Shown piece by piece: positions 1 to 8,760 of a stretch of 64,000 nt of DNA. This stretch comes from Amycolatopsis alba DSM 44262 (GTDB taxonomy: Bacteria > Actinomycetota > Actinomycetes > Mycobacteriales > Pseudonocardiaceae), in NCBI RefSeq assembly GCF_000384215.1, contig NZ_KB913032.1:1513021-1577020 (forward strand), read 5' to 3'. A model generated the notes under the pieces. It was not told where the DNA came from. It searched no databases and worked only from the letters and a program-made list of their open reading frames with translations. Made by a program: the position numbers and the translations under genes. Position 1 is the first letter of the stretch; each line of letters starts with the position of its first letter.

Positions 1-994
1 CGGACAGCGCGTCGTGCACTCGCAGCGCCTCCGGGCCGAGCCTGTCGGTGTGGCGGCGCGGTTTCGACGGATCCGTGCCCGGCTGCCCCAGCCGCCCGGC
101 GGTCTCGAGGATCTCGTCGACGGAGGTCACCAGCGTGGCCTCGCCTTCGCGGATCAGCGCGTGGCAGCCGGCGGACATCCCCGACGACACCGGTCCCGGC
201 ATCGCCATCACGACCTTGCCCAGCGCCCCTGCCGTACCGGCGGTGTTCCGCGCGCCGCTGCGCCTGCCCGCCTCGACCACGACCGTCCCTTCCGTGAGCG
301 CTGCGATGAGCCTGTTCCGGACGAGGAAGCGGTGCCTCGCGGGCGAGGTACCCGGCGGGTACTCGCTGACCACCGCGCCGGTTTTCCCGATGATGCGCAG
401 CAAGGTCGTGTGCTGCGCCGGGTACCCGGCGTCGATCCCGCAGCCGAGCAGCGCGACCGTCGTGCCGTCCGCGCTCAGCGCACCCCGGTGGGCAGCGCCG
501 TCGATGCCGTACGCCGCCCCCGAGAACACCGGGATCCCTCGGCTCGCCAGGTGATATCCCAGCTCGGCCGCGTTGTGCTCGCCGTACTCGGTCGCCGCGC
601 GGGCGCCGACGATCGCGATCGCCTGGTCGACCGCCTCGTCGAGCCTGGCCGGACCGCGTACCCACAGGGCAAGCGGAGGCGCCGCGCCGGAAACGCCCCT
701 GCCCTGGGCGACGGCCAGCGAGAGCAACGGCCAAGCAGGCCATTCGCCGTCTTCCGGGATGACGAGCCTGGTCTCGGTGGCGGCGGCCCGCTCAAGATCC
801 CGCTCGGCGTAGTCGTGCGCTCGCCGGGCGGCCGTCTCGTCACGCACCTTCGGCGGGCAATCCGCCCGCGACACCCGCTCCGCGGCGACGACCGGGCCGT
901 GTTCGCCGACGAAGCCGACCAAGGCGGGCGCCGGGGGTTCGGCCACGCGCAGAAGGTACGACCGCGCGATCCGTTCGGCTTCGAGTTCACTCAT
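1..994 (-). CDS. dprA: DprA, DNA-processing protein A (3' end off the window)
   Basis: DprA (Smf) binds incoming single-stranded DNA and loads RecA during transformation; its role in actinobacteria is poorly defined. About 331 N-terminal residues are visible. The Rossmann-like core starts at the VGARAATEYG motif (about residues 129-138), followed by SGAAYGIDGAAHRGAL (158-173), GCGIDAGYP (184-192), EYPPG (211-215) and RNRLIAAL, all typical of DprA. The ATG start shares an ATGA overlap with the comM stop codon, so the two are probably translationally coupled. The order yraN-comM-dprA is conserved in actinobacteria. The C-terminal winged helix, if present, lies beyond base 1. A frame-shifted reading of this stretch looks like an arginine-rich ORF but is a shadow. 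Confidence 0.93.
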   Translation of the reverse strand, partial: MSELEAERIARSYLLRVAEPPAPALVGFVGEHGPVVAAERVSRADCPPKVRDETAARRAHDYAERDLERAAATETRLVIPEDGEWPAWPLLSLAVAQGRGVSGAAPPLALWVRGPARLDEAVDQAIAIVGARAATEYGEHNAAELGYHLASRGIPVFSGAAYGIDGAAHRGALSADGTTVALLGCGIDAGYPAQHTTLLRIIGKTGAVVSEYPPGTSPARHRFLVRNRLIAALTEGTVVVEAGRRSGARNTAGTAGALGKVVMAMPGPVSSGMSAGCHALIREGEATLVTSVDEILETAGRLGQPGTDPSKPRRHTDRLGPEALRVHDALS

Positions 995-2502
995 CCGGAT
1001 GACCTCTCTCGGAAGTCCAAGGCCGCCGCCACCTCGTCCGCCTCCGGCTTGCCTGCCCCTCTCAGATCGGCGAGCGTCCAGGCGATGCGGAGGCAGCGGT
1101 CCGCGCCGCGCGCGGTGATCGCGCCTCGCTCCAGCGCGCGGTCCAGCAACGCCGTGGCCCGCGCTGGCAGGGCGAACTCGCGGCGCAGCGCCGGGCCGGG
1201 CACCTCCGCGTTCGTCGGCCAGCCATGGTCCACCCAGCGTTTCGCGGCTCGCTCACGCGCTTCCAGCACCCGTTCCCGGACGGCCGCCGTCGCTTCGGGT
1301 GCCTCGCTCAGGTGCGCGCTGAGCGCGGAAAGCGGGCGCAACCGAACCCGCAGATCCACCCGATCGAGTAGTGGCCCGGACAGTCGGCCCAAGTACCGCC
1401 GTCGCGCGGACGCCGAGCAGATGCAATCGGCGTCCTTCGCCGGGGCGCAAGGACAAGGATTGGTCGCCAGCACCAGTTGAAAGCGTGCCGGGTACCGCAC
1501 GGCCCCCTTGACCCTCGCGATCCGCACCTCGCCCTCTTCGAGGACAGTGCGCAGCGACTCCAGCCGTTCCGGGCCGAATTCGCAGACCTCGTCGAGGAAG
1601 AGGATGCCGCGGTGCGCCCGGCTGATGGCGCCGGGAACGGCAAGGCCGCTGCCACCGCCGATCAGGGCGGGCACGCTGATCGAATGGTGCGGCGAGACGA
1701 ACGGCGGCACGGTGACCAGTGGCTCGGTCCGGGAGAGCGAACCGTCGATCGAATGAACGGCGGTGACCTGCAACGACTCTTCGGCTGTCAGCCGTGGGAG
1801 GAGTCCGGGGAGGCGTTTCGCGAGCATCGTCTTGCCCACCCCTGGAGGACCCGTCATGAGCAGGTGATGCCCGCCCGCAGCGGCCACCTCCAGTGCCCAC
1901 CGCGCATCCGGCTGTCCCACGACGTCGGCGAGGTCCGGTACCGACGTCGGCTCCTGGGCGGCGAACGGCTCGGGCTTGGCGAGTTCGCCTTCACCCTTGA
2001 GCCAGTCCACGAAATCGCTCAGCCGGGCAACGCCGCCGACCTCCAGTCCGTCCACGAGAGCGGCTTCGAACAACGACTCGGCGGGCACGACGGCCCGGCG
2101 GTACCCGGCGTTGCGCGCCGCCAGCAGTCCCGGCAGGACGCCGCGGACGGCCCGGACCCGGCCGTCGAGGGCGAGTTCGCCGAGCAGCACGGTGTGCAGC
2201 AGCTTGGTGGCCGGAACCGACCCCGTCGCGGCCAGTACCGCCGCCGCGATGCCCAGGTCGTAGCCGGAACCCACCTTCGGCAGGTTCGCCGGTGAAAGGC
2301 CGAGGATCACCCTCTCGTCCGGCCACTGCTGCCCTGAATTGCGGACGGCGGAGCGGACCCTGTCCTTGGCCTCTTTCAGCCCGGTGTCGGGCAGCCCGAC
2401 CATCGTCACCTTCGGCGACCCGCCGCCGATGTCGGCCTCGATCTCGATCATCCGGCCGTCGACACCGAGCAGCGCGACGGACCAGGCTTTCGCCAGCGCC
2501 AT
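991..2502 (-). CDS. comM: ComM/YifB family magnesium-chelatase-like AAA+ ATPase
   Basis: A 503-residue protein of the ComM/YifB family, hexameric helicases that promote branch migration during recombination of incoming DNA. The N-terminal ChlI-like domain (VDGRMIEIEADIGGG, GLPDTGLKEAKDRVRSA) is followed by a linker and an AAA+ module with Walker A GPPGVGKTML (about 218-227), Walker B ILFLDEVCEF and a cysteine-rich loop (PCPCAPAKDADCIC) before the sensor region. Length and domain order match the family. The gene begins directly after the yraN stop and overlaps dprA by 4 bases, giving a three-gene cotranscribed unit. Confidence 0.95.
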   Translation of the reverse strand: MALAKAWSVALLGVDGRMIEIEADIGGGSPKVTMVGLPDTGLKEAKDRVRSAVRNSGQQWPDERVILGLSPANLPKVGSGYDLGIAAAVLAATGSVPATKLLHTVLLGELALDGRVRAVRGVLPGLLAARNAGYRRAVVPAESLFEAALVDGLEVGGVARLSDFVDWLKGEGELAKPEPFAAQEPTSVPDLADVVGQPDARWALEVAAAGGHHLLMTGPPGVGKTMLAKRLPGLLPRLTAEESLQVTAVHSIDGSLSRTEPLVTVPPFVSPHHSISVPALIGGGSGLAVPGAISRAHRGILFLDEVCEFGPERLESLRTVLEEGEVRIARVKGAVRYPARFQLVLATNPCPCAPAKDADCICSASARRRYLGRLSGPLLDRVDLRVRLRPLSALSAHLSEAPEATAAVRERVLEARERAAKRWVDHGWPTNAEVPGPALRREFALPARATALLDRALERGAITARGADRCLRIAWTLADLRGAGKPEADEVAAALDFRERSSG

Positions 2503-2889
2503 TCAGAACGCCGCCTTGATGTGCCGCACGCGCGGCCGGGCGTCGGACCGGGCGACGATCGCGATGATGTCGTAGCGGACCGGGCACCAGCGGAGCATGA
2601 ACGTGCGCTGCCACTGGTGCGCGAGACGGCGGATGCGGTCCGCCTTGGCCGGGGTCACCGCCTCGGCGGGACTGCCGAAGCCCAGCCCCGACCTTGTCTT
2701 GACCTCGCAGAACACGAGGCGCTTCCGGTCGGTCGCGACCAGGTCCAGCTCACCGTCACGGCAACGCCAGTTGCGGCTCAGGACGACGTAGCCCGTCTTC
2801 TCCAGATGCCGGACCGCGAGTTCTTCCCCCCACCTGCCCAGCTCGGCAGGCGATGCCCCGGCGGACGGCTGTTCGGCCGTGCTCATCAT
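2503..2889 (-). CDS. yraN: YraN family predicted nuclease (UPF0102)
   Basis: A 128-residue protein of the YraN/UPF0102 family. It carries the restriction-endonuclease-like core: an N-terminal LGRWGEELAVRHLEKTGY helix, then RDGELDLVA and LVFCEVKTR, which supply the acidic and E-x-K residues of a PD-(D/E)xK fold. Function is unproven, though Holliday-junction or recombination-related nuclease activity is often suggested from the fold and from linkage to comM-dprA. The first two codons are both ATG, so the start could be one codon later. The intergenic stretch upstream holds two DnaA-box sequences and a long hairpin. Confidence 0.9.
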   Translation of the reverse strand: MMSTAEQPSAGASPAELGRWGEELAVRHLEKTGYVVLSRNWRCRDGELDLVATDRKRLVFCEVKTRSGLGFGSPAEAVTPAKADRIRRLAHQWQRTFMLRWCPVRYDIIAIVARSDARPRVRHIKAAF

Positions 2890-2976
2890 CTCGATCCCCC
2901 TCAGCGATCATCACAGTGCGTGTGCGATCAACGCTGCCAGGGTGACCGGCCGCCGGACAGGGCCGATTCGTCAGCC

Positions 2977-3004
2977 TGTGGATAACTGGGGTGTTGTGGA
3001 TAAC
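2977..3004. promoter_or_regulatory. Pair of DnaA-box sequences (TGTGGATAAC twice)
   Basis: Two identical copies of TGTGGATAAC, the complement of the classical DnaA box TTATCCACA, begin at 2977 and 2995, so they are 18 bp start to start. They lie about 90-115 bp upstream of yraN in the only gap between that operon and DUF2469. The match to the consensus is exact. Binding by DnaA is an inference. Confidence 0.55.
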
Positions 3005-3017
3005 TCGAGCGCCCCAC

Positions 3018-3076
3018 AAGTACGTGAAGGCCCCCTTCACTGCGTCTGGCGCAGTGAAGGGGGCCTTCACGTACTT
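3018..3076. repeat. Long perfect inverted repeat, GTGAAGG family
   Basis: Two perfectly complementary 27-bp arms (3018-3044 and 3050-3076) flank a 5-base loop. Each arm contains its own smaller palindrome, GTGAAGG-CCC-CCTTCAC, so a cruciform is possible. It lies 8 bases beyond the DUF2469 stop codon. The GTGAAGG/CCTTCAC core recurs in the hairpins at 30252 and 59415. A transcription terminator or a REP-like element are both possible; there is no T-tract. Confidence 0.85.
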
Positions 3077-3083
3077 ACGAAGA

Positions 3084-3407
3084 TCAGCCTGAGAACGGAC
3101 CGTCCTCAGGCAGGCGAAGATCGGGTTTGTCGAGTTCCTCGACGTTGACGTCCTTGAACGTGATGACCCGGACATGCTTGACGAACCTGGCGGGCCGGTA
3201 CATGTCCCAGACCCACGCGTCGGACATCCGGACCTCGAAGTACACCTCACCGCCGCCGTCGCGCACCTGCACGTCGACGGCGTTGGCCAGATAGAACCGC
3301 CGCTCGGTCTCCACCACGTACGAGAACTGGCCGACTATGTCGCGATACTCGCGGTAAAGCGAGAGCTCCATCTCGGTCTCGTACTTCTCGAGATCCTCTG
3401 CGCTCAT
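3084..3407 (-). CDS. DUF2469 domain protein
   Basis: A 107-residue acidic protein of the DUF2469 family, conserved throughout actinobacteria immediately downstream of rnhB and lepB (Rv2901c in M. tuberculosis by synteny). Recognisable family segments are [23 protein letters not shown] and [11 protein letters not shown]. No catalytic motif or membrane segment is visible and the function is unknown. Its ATG overlaps the rnhB stop (ATGA). A strong GAGGAGG ribosome-binding site lies inside the last codons of rnhB. Confidence 0.92.
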   Translation of the reverse strand: MSAEDLEKYETEMELSLYREYRDIVGQFSYVVETERRFYLANAVDVQVRDGGGEVYFEVRMSDAWVWDMYRPARFVKHVRVITFKDVNVEELDKPDLRLPEDGPFSG

Positions 3408-4237
3408 GAAATCCGCGCCCCTCCTCGCGATTCTGCTGCTACTCCAGCGGCGGAGCGTTCATTGTTACCCACGTACGGGCCCAGGGCACGTATCGGCACG
3501 CTCGGGTTTTCCAGTGCCGCGACGGTCAGCACCACCGGGTGAGGCGGACGGGCCCGGTGCGCGGCGGCCGCGGTGGCCACATTGGCGTACGACCAGCGAT
3601 GAACCGGGCTCGGACCGTGCGCGGTCAGCGCCGCGCTGTGGTCGGTGGTGCTGTACCCCTTGTGCACGTCGAAGCCGTACTGCGGGTGGACGTCGTGCAG
3701 GTCGCCCATGATCCGGTCCCGCGTGACCTTGGCCAGCACGGACGCCGCCGCCACACACGCGACGGCCTTGTCCCCCTTGATCACCGGAACGCTCGGGGCG
3801 GGCAGCCCCGACACCCGGAATCCGTCGGTCAGGACGTAGCCCGGCGTGTTCCGCAACGCCGAGACAGCACGTCGCATGCCTTCGAGATTCATGACGTGGA
3901 TGCCGAACAGGTCGACCTCGGCCGCCGGGATGACGATGACCGCGTAGTCGACGGCACGCTGGACGACCCTGTCGTAGACCCGGTCGCGGGCCTTGGCCGT
4001 GAGCACCTTCGAGTCGGTGAGCTCGGGCAGCCGGGCGGCGTCGCCGGGACGCAGGACGCAAGCGGCCACGACGAGCGGGCCGGCGCAAGCGCCGCGCCCT
4101 GCCTCGTCGACTCCGGCGACGGGCCCGAGGCCCCGCCGGTCCAGCGCGCCTTGCAACCCCCAGAAGAGGTCGCCGCGCACCACTGCCCGCGGCGGCCGAA
4201 GCGGATCGGCCGGTGTGAGCGGTACAGGAACTCTCAA
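3404..4237 (-). CDS. rnhB: Ribonuclease HII
   Basis: RNase HII cleaves the RNA strand of RNA-DNA hybrids and starts removal of misincorporated ribonucleotides. The metal-binding core is present: [14 protein letters not shown] with D and E of the DEDD set, [12 protein letters not shown], an aspartate in YVLTDGF, and [12 protein letters not shown]. The open frame extends further upstream across lepB with arginine-rich sequence that does not belong to the protein. I chose a TTG start 4 bases after the lepB stop; a GTG at 4183 is the alternative. The last 20 or so codons (after VGNNERS) use A/T-ending codons unlike the rest, because they overlap the DUF2469 leader. Confidence 0.9.
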   Translation of the reverse strand: MRVPVPLTPADPLRPPRAVVRGDLFWGLQGALDRRGLGPVAGVDEAGRGACAGPLVVAACVLRPGDAARLPELTDSKVLTAKARDRVYDRVVQRAVDYAVIVIPAAEVDLFGIHVMNLEGMRRAVSALRNTPGYVLTDGFRVSGLPAPSVPVIKGDKAVACVAAASVLAKVTRDRIMGDLHDVHPQYGFDVHKGYSTTDHSAALTAHGPSPVHRWSYANVATAAAAHRARPPHPVVLTVAALENPSVPIRALGPYVGNNERSAAGVAAESRGGARIS

Positions 4238-4241
4238 GGCC

Positions 4242-5171
4242 TTACCGCCTCCGGTCGACCGCCTTGCGGACTCCGGACGACATCCGCCTGCCGAGGAACA
4301 CCACGGGCCACGCCGCGGCGATGCCGACGCCCAGGGGAAGCCCCTGCTGCCAGGCCGGCGCACCGAGTGCCAGGGGCTGCGCGTTCGCCTGCGGGTTGTG
4401 GTCCGAAACGCCACCCCAGCGGCCGGGCGGCAGCACGATGATGCGCGCCTTGCCGATGATGTTGTCGACCGGCACGGCGCCGTTGACGCCGCCGTTGCCC
4501 TGGAACCGGGAGTCGCTCGAGTTGTTGCGGTTGTCGCCCATCATCCAGACGTATCCGGCGGGCACCTTGACCGGCTCGAACGTCTTCTCGGTGGGCGCCA
4601 TGCCCTCTTCCCAGTGGACGTAGGGCTCGTCGAGCGCCTTGCCGTCCACGACGACCCGGTTGTTGTCGCAGCACTGCACCGTCTGGCCGCCGACCGCGAT
4701 GATCCGCTTGACGAAGTCGCGCTCGTCCGGCGGCGCGAACCCGATCAGCGAACCGAGCGCGCGGAAGCCGGTGACGAAGATGTTGCTGGACTCCGGCGTC
4801 TCGATCTCGCCGACCCAGGCGGGCGGGCCCTTGAAGACCACCACGTCGCCGGGGCTCGGATCGGTGAAGTCGTACGTGATCCGGTCGACCAGGATCCGGT
4901 CGCCCGTGCACCCCGCGCAGCCGTGCAGGGTGGTCTCCATGGATCCCGAGGGGATCATGTAGACCTTGGCGAGGAACTGCTGGATCAAGATCGTCAGCAC
5001 GAGTGCGACGACGATCAGGATCGGCAGTTCCTTCCAGAACGACCGCTTCTTGTTGACCTTGCCGAATTTCTTGGAGCCGGATCGGCCCCGCCGGGAGGCC
5101 CTGGTGGGGCGCTCCTCATCGGGGCGATCGGGCTCGTCTTCGGAGGTGTTCTGGGACACGGGTTCGACCAC
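4242..5171 (-). CDS. lepB: Signal peptidase I
   Basis: A 309-residue type I leader peptidase that removes signal peptides from exported proteins at the membrane. A basic cytoplasmic N-terminus precedes one strong membrane helix (about 49-69, [18 protein letters not shown]). The nucleophile lies in [10 protein letters not shown] (Ser about 77) and the general base in [12 protein letters not shown] (Lys about 155), with the family box [11 protein letters not shown] further on. A second hydrophobic stretch near the C-terminus ([17 protein letters not shown]) suggests a second anchor. It sits between rplS and rnhB, the usual actinobacterial order. Confidence 0.95.
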   Translation of the reverse strand: MVEPVSQNTSEDEPDRPDEERPTRASRRGRSGSKKFGKVNKKRSFWKELPILIVVALVLTILIQQFLAKVYMIPSGSMETTLHGCAGCTGDRILVDRITYDFTDPSPGDVVVFKGPPAWVGEIETPESSNIFVTGFRALGSLIGFAPPDERDFVKRIIAVGGQTVQCCDNNRVVVDGKALDEPYVHWEEGMAPTEKTFEPVKVPAGYVWMMGDNRNNSSDSRFQGNGGVNGAVPVDNIIGKARIIVLPPGRWGGVSDHNPQANAQPLALGAPAWQQGLPLGVGIAAAWPVVFLGRRMSSGVRKAVDRRR

Positions 5172-5202
5172 GACGCCAGGTTACCTGTAACCGAGTGGCT
5201 AC

Positions 5203-5571
5203 CTACTTGGAGGAGGTCGTCTCGCGGTTCTCGCGGCGCTCCTTGATCTTGGCGGCCTTGCCGCGAAGCTCACGGAGGTAGTACAGCTTCGCCCGGCGGA
5301 CGTCGCCGCGCTTGAAGACCTCGACCTCGGCGATGTTCGGCGAGTGCACCGGGAAGGTGCGCTCCACGCCGATGCCGAACGACACCTTGCGGACCGTGAA
5401 GGTCTCGCGGATGCCGCCGCCCTGGCGACGCAGCACGACGCCCTGGAAGATCTGGTTACGCTCGCGGTTGCCCTCGATGACGCGGACGTGAACCTTGAGC
5501 GTGTCGCCCGGTCGGAAGTCCGGGATGTCGGAACGCAGTGACTGCGCGTCCAGCGCGTCCAGGGTGTTCAT
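5203..5571 (-). CDS. rplS: 50S ribosomal protein L19
   Basis: L19 sits at the interface of the ribosomal subunits. The 122-residue product matches the family throughout: [59 protein letters not shown] and the C-terminal [18 protein letters not shown]. The open frame extends 45 codons upstream, but the ATG at 5571 gives the conserved length. Position upstream of lepB is the conserved actinobacterial arrangement. Confidence 0.97.
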   Translation of the reverse strand: MNTLDALDAQSLRSDIPDFRPGDTLKVHVRVIEGNRERNQIFQGVVLRRQGGGIRETFTVRKVSFGIGVERTFPVHSPNIAEVEVFKRGDVRRAKLYYLRELRGKAAKIKERRENRETTSSK

Positions 5572-5685
5572 CGGTGGTCCGTCCTCGTCTTCGTATGGCT
5601 TACGTGCAGCTTGGGCGCGCAGTGTCGGGCACTGCGACCTACCCAGGGGGCTGATGGCGTTCCGGCCGACATCGCGGCCTTGCGA

Positions 5686-5700
5686 TTCACCTGAGGTGAA
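5686..5700. promoter_or_regulatory. Palindrome TTCACCT-G-AGGTGAA upstream of rplS
   Basis: A perfect 15-bp palindrome lies in the 184-bp gap between trmD and rplS, about 115 bases upstream of the L19 start. TTGACA- and TTGACG-like hexamers on the minus strand (5733-5738 and 5701-5706) lie nearby, but no convincing -10 accompanies them. It could be an operator, or part of a leader that regulates L19. Nothing else is recognisable in this gap. Confidence 0.35.
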
Positions 5701-5755
5701 CGTCAAGTTTCGCGCGTCTGCTCACGCCAACCTGTCAAGTATTGCAGACCAGGAC

Positions 5756-6520
5756 TCAGGTGGTTGACCCGGCCTGGCCGGTGCCCTCGTCCAAGCGGTC
5801 GAGGACCTTGAGATCGTGCTTGTCGAGACTACCTTCCGGCAGCAGGCCGATCAGTTCGGGCCTGCGCTGGACCGTCCGCTCCAGTGCCTGGTCGCGGCGC
5901 CAACGGTCGATGAGCGCGTGGTTGCCCGATCTCAGGACGTCCGGCACGGCCAGCTCTCGCCAGACCTCCGGCCGCGTGTAGCTGGGGCCTTCGAGCAGGC
6001 CATCGGAGAAGGAGTCCTCCTCGGCGGAGCGGGCGTTGCCGAGGACCCCCGGCAGCAGCCGGACGACGGCTTCGACCATCACCAGTACCGCGGCCTCGCC
6101 GCCGACCAGCACGTAGTCGCCGATCGAGACTTCGTCGACGGGCATCCGTTTCGCGGCGTCGTCGATCACCCGCTGGTCGATACCCTCGTAGCGGCCGCAG
6201 GCGAACACCAGGTGCTCCTCGGCGGCGTACTGGTGGGCCATGGCCTGGGTGAACGGGCGCCCGGCGGGGGTGGGGACCACGAGGCGGGTGTTCTCGCCGC
6301 AGACGTCGTCCAGGGCGGGGCCCCAGATCTGCGGTTTCATCACCATGCCGGGTCCGCCGCCGTACGGCGCGTCGTCGACCGCGCGGTGGACGTCGTGCGT
6401 CCAGTTACGCAGGTCGTGCACGCCGACCTCGATGAGGCCGCGGTCGATCGCGCGGCCGAGCAGCGCGGCGCGGAGCGGGTCGAGGTATTCGGGGAAGATC
6501 GTGACTACGTCGAGGCGCAT
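5756..6520 (-). CDS. trmD: tRNA (guanine-N1)-methyltransferase TrmD
   Basis: TrmD methylates G37 of tRNAs that have G36, using S-adenosylmethionine, and protects against frameshifting. The 254-residue sequence has the knotted SPOUT core: [13 protein letters not shown] at the N-terminus, [26 protein letters not shown] and the cofactor-knot segment [19 protein letters not shown], followed by [16 protein letters not shown]. Its ATG overlaps the rimM stop by one base (TGATG), which indicates coupling in the rpsP-khpA-rimM-trmD operon. Confidence 0.97.
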   Translation of the reverse strand: MRLDVVTIFPEYLDPLRAALLGRAIDRGLIEVGVHDLRNWTHDVHRAVDDAPYGGGPGMVMKPQIWGPALDDVCGENTRLVVPTPAGRPFTQAMAHQYAAEEHLVFACGRYEGIDQRVIDDAAKRMPVDEVSIGDYVLVGGEAAVLVMVEAVVRLLPGVLGNARSAEEDSFSDGLLEGPSYTRPEVWRELAVPDVLRSGNHALIDRWRRDQALERTVQRRPELIGLLPEGSLDKHDLKVLDRLDEGTGQAGSTT

Positions 6521-7032
6521 CAGGCGTCCAGCAGGCCTTCCGGCGGGTCGAGGACCACGCGGCCGCCCGCGACGTCGACGGCCGGGACGATCGCCTTCAC
6601 GAACGGCACCAGCACCTCGCGTCCGTCGTGTTCGATCGACAGCAGTTCCCCGGCGGGTGAATGCACGATTTCGAGCACCTTGCCGACGAGCGTTCCGTCG
6701 GCGAGTTCGGCCCGCAGGCCTTCGAGTTCGTGGTCGTAGAACTCGTCGGGGTCTTCGGTCGGCGGCAGCGTCGAGGTGTCGGCGATCAGGAGCGCACCGC
6801 GAAGGGTCTCCGCGACGTCCCTGGTCAGCACCTCTTCGAAACGCACCAGCAGCCGCCCGCTGTGTTCGCGGGCGGCTGCGATGGTGAGGTTCCTGCTGCT
6901 GCCGTCACGCAGCTTCGTCGTGACGGCCGAACCGACCGCGAACCGCTGTTCCGGCGAGTCCGTGCGCACGTCCACCGCGAGTTCCCCGCGGATTCCGTGC
7001 GCCTTGGCGATACGGCCGACTACGACGTCCAT
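6520..7032 (-). CDS. rimM: Ribosome maturation factor RimM
   Basis: RimM helps mature the head of the 30S subunit and binds S19. The 170-residue protein begins with the typical [20 protein letters not shown] segment and ends with the PRC-barrel part ([37 protein letters not shown]). It lies between khpA and trmD as in other actinobacteria, with a 1-base overlap with trmD. Confidence 0.96.
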   Translation of the reverse strand: MDVVVGRIAKAHGIRGELAVDVRTDSPEQRFAVGSAVTTKLRDGSSRNLTIAAAREHSGRLLVRFEEVLTRDVAETLRGALLIADTSTLPPTEDPDEFYDHELEGLRAELADGTLVGKVLEIVHSPAGELLSIEHDGREVLVPFVKAIVPAVDVAGGRVVLDPPEGLLDA

Positions 7033-7055
7033 TCCCGATCTGTCTCTGTCCTTGG

Positions 7056-7295
7056 TCAGCGATCGGTGTCGACGACGTCCACGCGGACGCCGCGGCCACC
7101 GATGCCGCCCATGACGGTGCGCAGGGCGGTCGCGGTACGACCGCCCCGGCCGATCACCTTGCCGAGATCGTCGGGGTGCACGTGCACCTCGAGCGTGCGG
7201 CCACGGCGTGTGGTCAGCAGCTCGACCCGGACCTCGTCCGGGTTGTCGACGATCCCGCGCACCAGGTGCTCGAGGGAGTCAGCGAGGAAGCTCAC
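7056..7295 (-). CDS. khpA: KhpA-like KH-domain RNA-binding protein
   Basis: A 79-residue single KH-domain protein. The GxxG RNA-binding loop is seen as [15 protein letters not shown]. It corresponds by position and size to KhpA, which in other Gram-positive bacteria pairs with KhpB and affects cell division and small-RNA biology. The start overlaps the rpsP stop by 4 bases (ATGA), so it is translated with S16. Confidence 0.93.
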   Translation of the reverse strand: MSFLADSLEHLVRGIVDNPDEVRVELLTTRRGRTLEVHVHPDDLGKVIGRGGRTATALRTVMGGIGGRGVRVDVVDTDR

Positions 7296-7738
7296 GCCTC
7301 GGCCTTGTCACCCTCGGCGGCCTCGGCCTTGTCGGCTTCGGCCTTCTTCGGGGCGGACTTCTTCTTCGGCGTGGTGGCCTCGGCGGAGGCCGAGTCACCG
7401 GCGGCGGCGAGCGCGGCGTTGAACAGGTCCTGCTTCGACGGCTTCGGCTCGGCGACCTTCAGGGTGCCCTCGGCGCCCGGCAGGCCCTTGAACTTCTGCC
7501 AGTCACCGGTGATCTCGAGGATGCGCTGGACCGGCTCGGTCGGCTGGGCGCCGACGGACAGCCAGTGCTGGGCCCGCTCGGTGTCGACCTCGATGAAGCT
7601 CGGCTCTTCCTTCGGGTGGTACTTGCCGATCGTCTCGATGGCCTTGCCATCACGGCGGGTGCGCGCGTCGGCGACGATGATGCGGTAGTACGGCGCACGG
7701 ATCTTGCCGAGACGCTGAAGCTTGATCTTGACGGCCAC
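7292..7738 (-). CDS. rpsP: 30S ribosomal protein S16
   Basis: S16 is an early assembly protein of the 30S subunit. Residues 1 to about 85 match the family ([42 protein letters not shown]). The total length of 148 is longer than the usual 80-90, because of an alanine- and lysine-rich tail ([22 protein letters not shown]), a feature seen in many actinobacterial S16 proteins. First gene of the rpsP-khpA-rimM-trmD operon. Confidence 0.97.
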   Translation of the reverse strand: MAVKIKLQRLGKIRAPYYRIIVADARTRRDGKAIETIGKYHPKEEPSFIEVDTERAQHWLSVGAQPTEPVQRILEITGDWQKFKGLPGAEGTLKVAEPKPSKQDLFNAALAAAGDSASAEATTPKKKSAPKKAEADKAEAAEGDKAEA

Positions 7739-7896
7739 GGGTGTGGGTACTCCTCAGTTCTCTCTGATGCATGTGGAAGGCGTACGAGAGCCGAGTGGGG
7801 AACGGCTACGCACACCCGAAGGTCCGAAGCTCGGGCGCGGTGAGAGGGTCCGGCCAAAGCAGGCAAGCGTACATTCTGCCAGACGACGGCGAGACG

Positions 7897-8703
7897 TCAG
7901 AAAGCGGCTATCCCGAGCGACGCGAGCAGGATCGTCACGGCCGGGAGGAAGTTGTTCACCTGGTGGGCGACCACGCTGCCGAGCAATCGCCCGGTGAACA
8001 CCCTGGCCAGTCCGATCGGGATCGCGATCACCAGCAGCAGCGTGGTGCGCAGCGGTTCGAGGTGGCTCGCCGCGAAAACAGCCGTGGAGACCAGGAACGC
8101 CGCGATCCTCCCCCAGCGTTCGGTGCGCCAGGTCAGCCGCTCGACCGCGCCCCACAGCAGGCCGCGGTAGATGATCTCCTCGCAGATCGGCCCGACCAGC
8201 CACAGGTAGATGAACATCACGATGGCCGCCGAGACCGACATCCGCCGGTCTTCGACCAGCGCGCTGATCGCCGAGGTGGCGTTCTCGTTGCCCACCACCT
8301 GCGTCCAGGCCCACGCGGCGAGCGAGGTGAACCCGAGCCCGAGCACGCCGAGTTTGAGGCCGACCTTGACGTCGGCCCAGCTCCAGCCGATCCGCAGGTC
8401 GATGACCGGGCCGTTGCCACGCACGCGGGTGATCAGCAGCGCGACCCCGGCGGCGATCATCGTCGGCACCATCGTGCCCAGCAGCACCATGCGCATCGGC
8501 AGGGGCTGACCGGGCTGGACGTCACCGAGCAGGACGCTGATGAACGCTGCCGACGCCAGCAGGACCGCCTCCACGAGGAGGAAGGCCCCGAATCCCCAGC
8601 GATGCGGCGGTGGCGTGTCGGGCGCGGCCACCTCACCTCCGGCAGCGAGTTCGTCCGGCGGCGCGGCCTCGGGGATCGGCTCCCTGGGCTGAGATACGGT
8701 CAC
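7897..8703 (-). CDS. CPBP family intramembrane glutamic endopeptidase
   Basis: A 268-residue polytopic membrane protein of the CPBP (Abi/CAAX) family. The catalytic motifs are present: EEIIYRGLLWG (diglutamate plus arginine), a histidine in FAASHLEPL, and HQVNNFLPA near the C-terminus. About seven hydrophobic segments follow a proline-rich cytoplasmic N-terminus. Family members include CAAX-prenyl-type proteases and bacteriocin self-immunity proteins; the substrate here cannot be deduced. It lies next to a second, diverged member in the same orientation, suggesting an old tandem duplication. Confidence 0.88.
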   Translation of the reverse strand: MTVSQPREPIPEAAPPDELAAGGEVAAPDTPPPHRWGFGAFLLVEAVLLASAAFISVLLGDVQPGQPLPMRMVLLGTMVPTMIAAGVALLITRVRGNGPVIDLRIGWSWADVKVGLKLGVLGLGFTSLAAWAWTQVVGNENATSAISALVEDRRMSVSAAIVMFIYLWLVGPICEEIIYRGLLWGAVERLTWRTERWGRIAAFLVSTAVFAASHLEPLRTTLLLVIAIPIGLARVFTGRLLGSVVAHQVNNFLPAVTILLASLGIAAF

Positions 8704-8760
8704 GCCGATCCTCCGGTGATCGTTCGGTTACTCACAGACTCTAACCGCCTCAGGCGGCGA

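Noticed and set aside
14..1480. A 488-codon plus-strand frame at the left edge
   Set aside because: It spans both dprA and comM in antisense and is arginine-rich without motifs.
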